Assembly: GCA_023701075.1 (NCBI GenBank)
Contig: JAMPXQ010000078.1
Coordinates: forward strand, 1-6,545
Direction: 5' to 3'
Origin: Candidatus Woesearchaeota archaeon
Lineage (GTDB): Archaea; Nanobdellota; Nanobdellia; Woesearchaeales; GW2011-AR15
DNA length: 6,545 nucleotides
Part shown: positions 5,314 to 6,545 of the stretch, one piece after another
Layout of the letters: each line of letters opens with the position of its first letter
Position numbering within the stretch: the stretch's first letter is position 1
The notes under the pieces: model-generated
Database searches by the model: none
Told to the model about the DNA's origin: nothing
What the model saw: only the letters and a program-made list of their open reading frames with translations
Made by a program: the position numbers and the translations under genes

Positions 5314-6545
5314 GGATTTTTTGGAGGATTTGGCCGATTCTTGTCTCTCCTACCGTGCTGGTGAGCTTATACAAGCTGAAGACTATGGAGGCCCTGAACT
5401 TTCCTATGAACATCCTCTGTTTTGTGATTGTCTCTCCAAGCTCGATATTTTTGCATTTGGCATCAAAAAGAGAATTTTTTACCTCAATCAGTTCAGAGGC
5501 TATGGCTTTATTGCTTGCAGTCATCTCTTCAATTATGTGTTGGGAATTTGAAAGCTTATCAGTCAGTACTAGGTTATCTGAATTAATATCTGAGATTAGA
5601 TCATTTAATTTTTTTATTTCCCTATCTTGCATATCAGTCTGATTTTTGAATTTGCTGTTTGATTCAATAATCCCTTTTTCAAGGTCTCTGATGATGCCTT
5701 CTTTCTCATCAATGATTTTTCTCTGCATAAGCATGATCTCTCTCCTGTCATCAATCAGGCGGTCTGGCAAGAATCTTATTTTTGAATCATCCTTGAAAGG
5801 ATTTTTGCAGAATACATCTAGCGGCGTTATCAGTGAGTCCCAGGTCTGAGTCTTGATGAACTTCTCTATATTTTTCCTGAACTGCAATTTATCTTTCTCT
5901 GTGATTTCAGCGATCATTTTAGCTGTCTCTTTAGGTGATGATCCTTCAATGACCATTCCAAGCTTGTTCTCTTTGACCATATCAGATACAACATCACCTC
6001 CATCGCAGATGATCGGAAGCCTTCCAAAAAGGGCTTCTGTCATCCTTACTCTGTATGAAAGCTCAGTCTCAAGGCTCTGGAAATGCGCAGCGATGAACAT
6101 ATCAGATTCATTGTATATACTAGGGATCTTATCATGCTCTATCCAGTCAAGTACATAGATGGACTTTCCCAGCAAATCCTTCTTTTTTGCAGAATCCATG
6201 AATTCATCATATCGTTTTATATAGTGGCTTTGATGGAGGAATGGGCTTTTCGCTCCTACAACTGCAAGTGCATACTCATCTTTTATCTTGTTGAGTTCAT
6301 AGATTATCTCAATGACTTTCAGCGGGTCAAGCCAGGAATAAAACGAGCTCATCCATAGGATTATCTTTTTTTCTTCAGGGATAAGTTTTCTTAGGATTTT
6401 CTCCTTTCCGATTGGTTTTCCTTCCTTTACGCCATAAGGGACAATTCCTATCAGGTCTTTTTCTTTATTATATGGATTTATCCTGCCGCAGGCAGCAAGC
6501 ATCCCAAGATAGAACTTTCTCTGCCTGTCGCTGGCACAGATGAAA
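5306..6545 (-). CDS. GT4-like glycosyltransferase with coiled-coil tail (N-terminus outside window)
   Basis: The frame is open at the right edge; 412 residues are visible. The Met encoded at 6502 is internal: the frame continues upstream into FICASDRQRKFYLGM, a hallmark of a group of GT4/GT-B polysaccharide glycosyltransferases, followed by GRINP, a VPYGV segment (residues 35-39) and a WLDPL segment (71-75). The donor-binding region includes FQSLETELSYR (155-165), Glu159 and Glu170, and LPIICDGGD (176-184), so the nucleotide-sugar-binding C-terminal Rossmann domain is complete. Residues about 266-377 form a long charged coiled coil, and the last 30 residues (FRASIVFSLYKL onward) look like an amphipathic membrane-contacting helix; similar tails occur on envelope polysaccharide glycosyltransferases. 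It should act on the cytoplasmic face, adding a sugar from a nucleotide donor to a lipid-linked glycan; the sugar is not predictable. Promoter and start are beyond the window. Confidence 0.85.
   Translation of the reverse strand, partial: FICASDRQRKFYLGMLAACGRINPYNKEKDLIGIVPYGVKEGKPIGKEKILRKLIPEEKKIILWMSSFYSWLDPLKVIEIIYELNKIKDEYALAVVGAKSPFLHQSHYIKRYDEFMDSAKKKDLLGKSIYVLDWIEHDKIPSIYNESDMFIAAHFQSLETELSYRVRMTEALFGRLPIICDGGDVVSDMVKENKLGMVIEGSSPKETAKMIAEITEKDKLQFRKNIEKFIKTQTWDSLITPLDVFCKNPFKDDSKIRFLPDRLIDDRREIMLMQRKIIDEKEGIIRDLEKGIIESNSKFKNQTDMQDREIKKLNDLISDINSDNLVLTDKLSNSQHIIEEMTASNKAIASELIEVKNSLFDAKCKNIELGETITKQRMFIGKFRASIVFSLYKLTSTVGETRIGQILQKILK
5317..5322 (+). terminator. Possible oligo-T terminator of the GT-C gene
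   Basis: A run of six T residues begins three bases after the GT-C stop codon. Archaeal RNA polymerase often terminates at such runs without a hairpin. It lies within the 3' end of the opposing GT4 gene, where it encodes part of the C-terminal helix, so it may be only lysine codons read from the other strand. Confidence 0.25.

Noticed and set aside
5279..6358. Several plus-strand frames of 67-110 codons
   Set aside because: All are antisense to the GT4 gene, whose motifs are unmistakable; none has independent support.
6500..6502. ATG taken as the start of the GT4 gene
   Set aside because: The frame continues upstream with the conserved ASDRQRKFYLG motif, so this Met is internal and the gene is cut by the window edge.

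Overview
The window looks archaeal. Putative promoters are TATA boxes (a TTTATATAT box lies about 40 bp before one start codon), one gene appears to be leaderless, arginine is mostly AGA/AGG and isoleucine often ATA. A very large Cys-rich and fibronectin-like surface protein, a small ribbon-helix-helix regulator and cell-envelope glycosyltransferases would fit an uncultivated DPANN-type archaeon such as the Woesearchaeota. That placement is an inference; there is no rRNA or other marker gene here.

Layout. (1) Positions 1-3597, minus strand: one uninterrupted reading frame of 1199 codons that starts at 3597 and runs off the left edge. It encodes a giant membrane-anchored surface protein: an N-terminal membrane part, three Cys-rich repeats built on paired cysteines, then a chain of Ig/fibronectin-III-like beta domains. 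(2) Positions 3594-3746, minus strand: a 50-residue ribbon-helix-helix protein whose stop overlaps the start of the giant gene (ATGA overlap), so the two should be transcribed together and translationally coupled. (3) Positions 3747-3843: a compact divergent promoter region holding five contiguous 9-bp units (3755-3799) between or over the two predicted TATA boxes, a good candidate operator for the ribbon-helix-helix protein. (4) Positions 3844-5313, plus strand: a 489-residue polytopic membrane protein resembling GT-C glycosyltransferases. (5) Positions 5306-6545, minus strand: the C-terminal part of a GT4-like (GT-B fold) glycosyltransferase with a long coiled-coil tail; its start lies beyond the right edge. 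The GT-C and GT4 genes converge and overlap by 8 bp at their stop codons.

How the parts may work together (inference): the beta-domain half of the surface protein has 22 N-X-S/T sequons while the Cys-rich half has none, and two glycosyltransferases lie beside it. A plausible reading is a cell-surface glycoprotein locus in which the small regulator controls its own operon and the divergent glycosyltransferase gene through the shared iterated operator. No oligosaccharyltransferase, transposase, CRISPR, tRNA or rRNA is visible. No gene-free stretch exceeds 100 bases.
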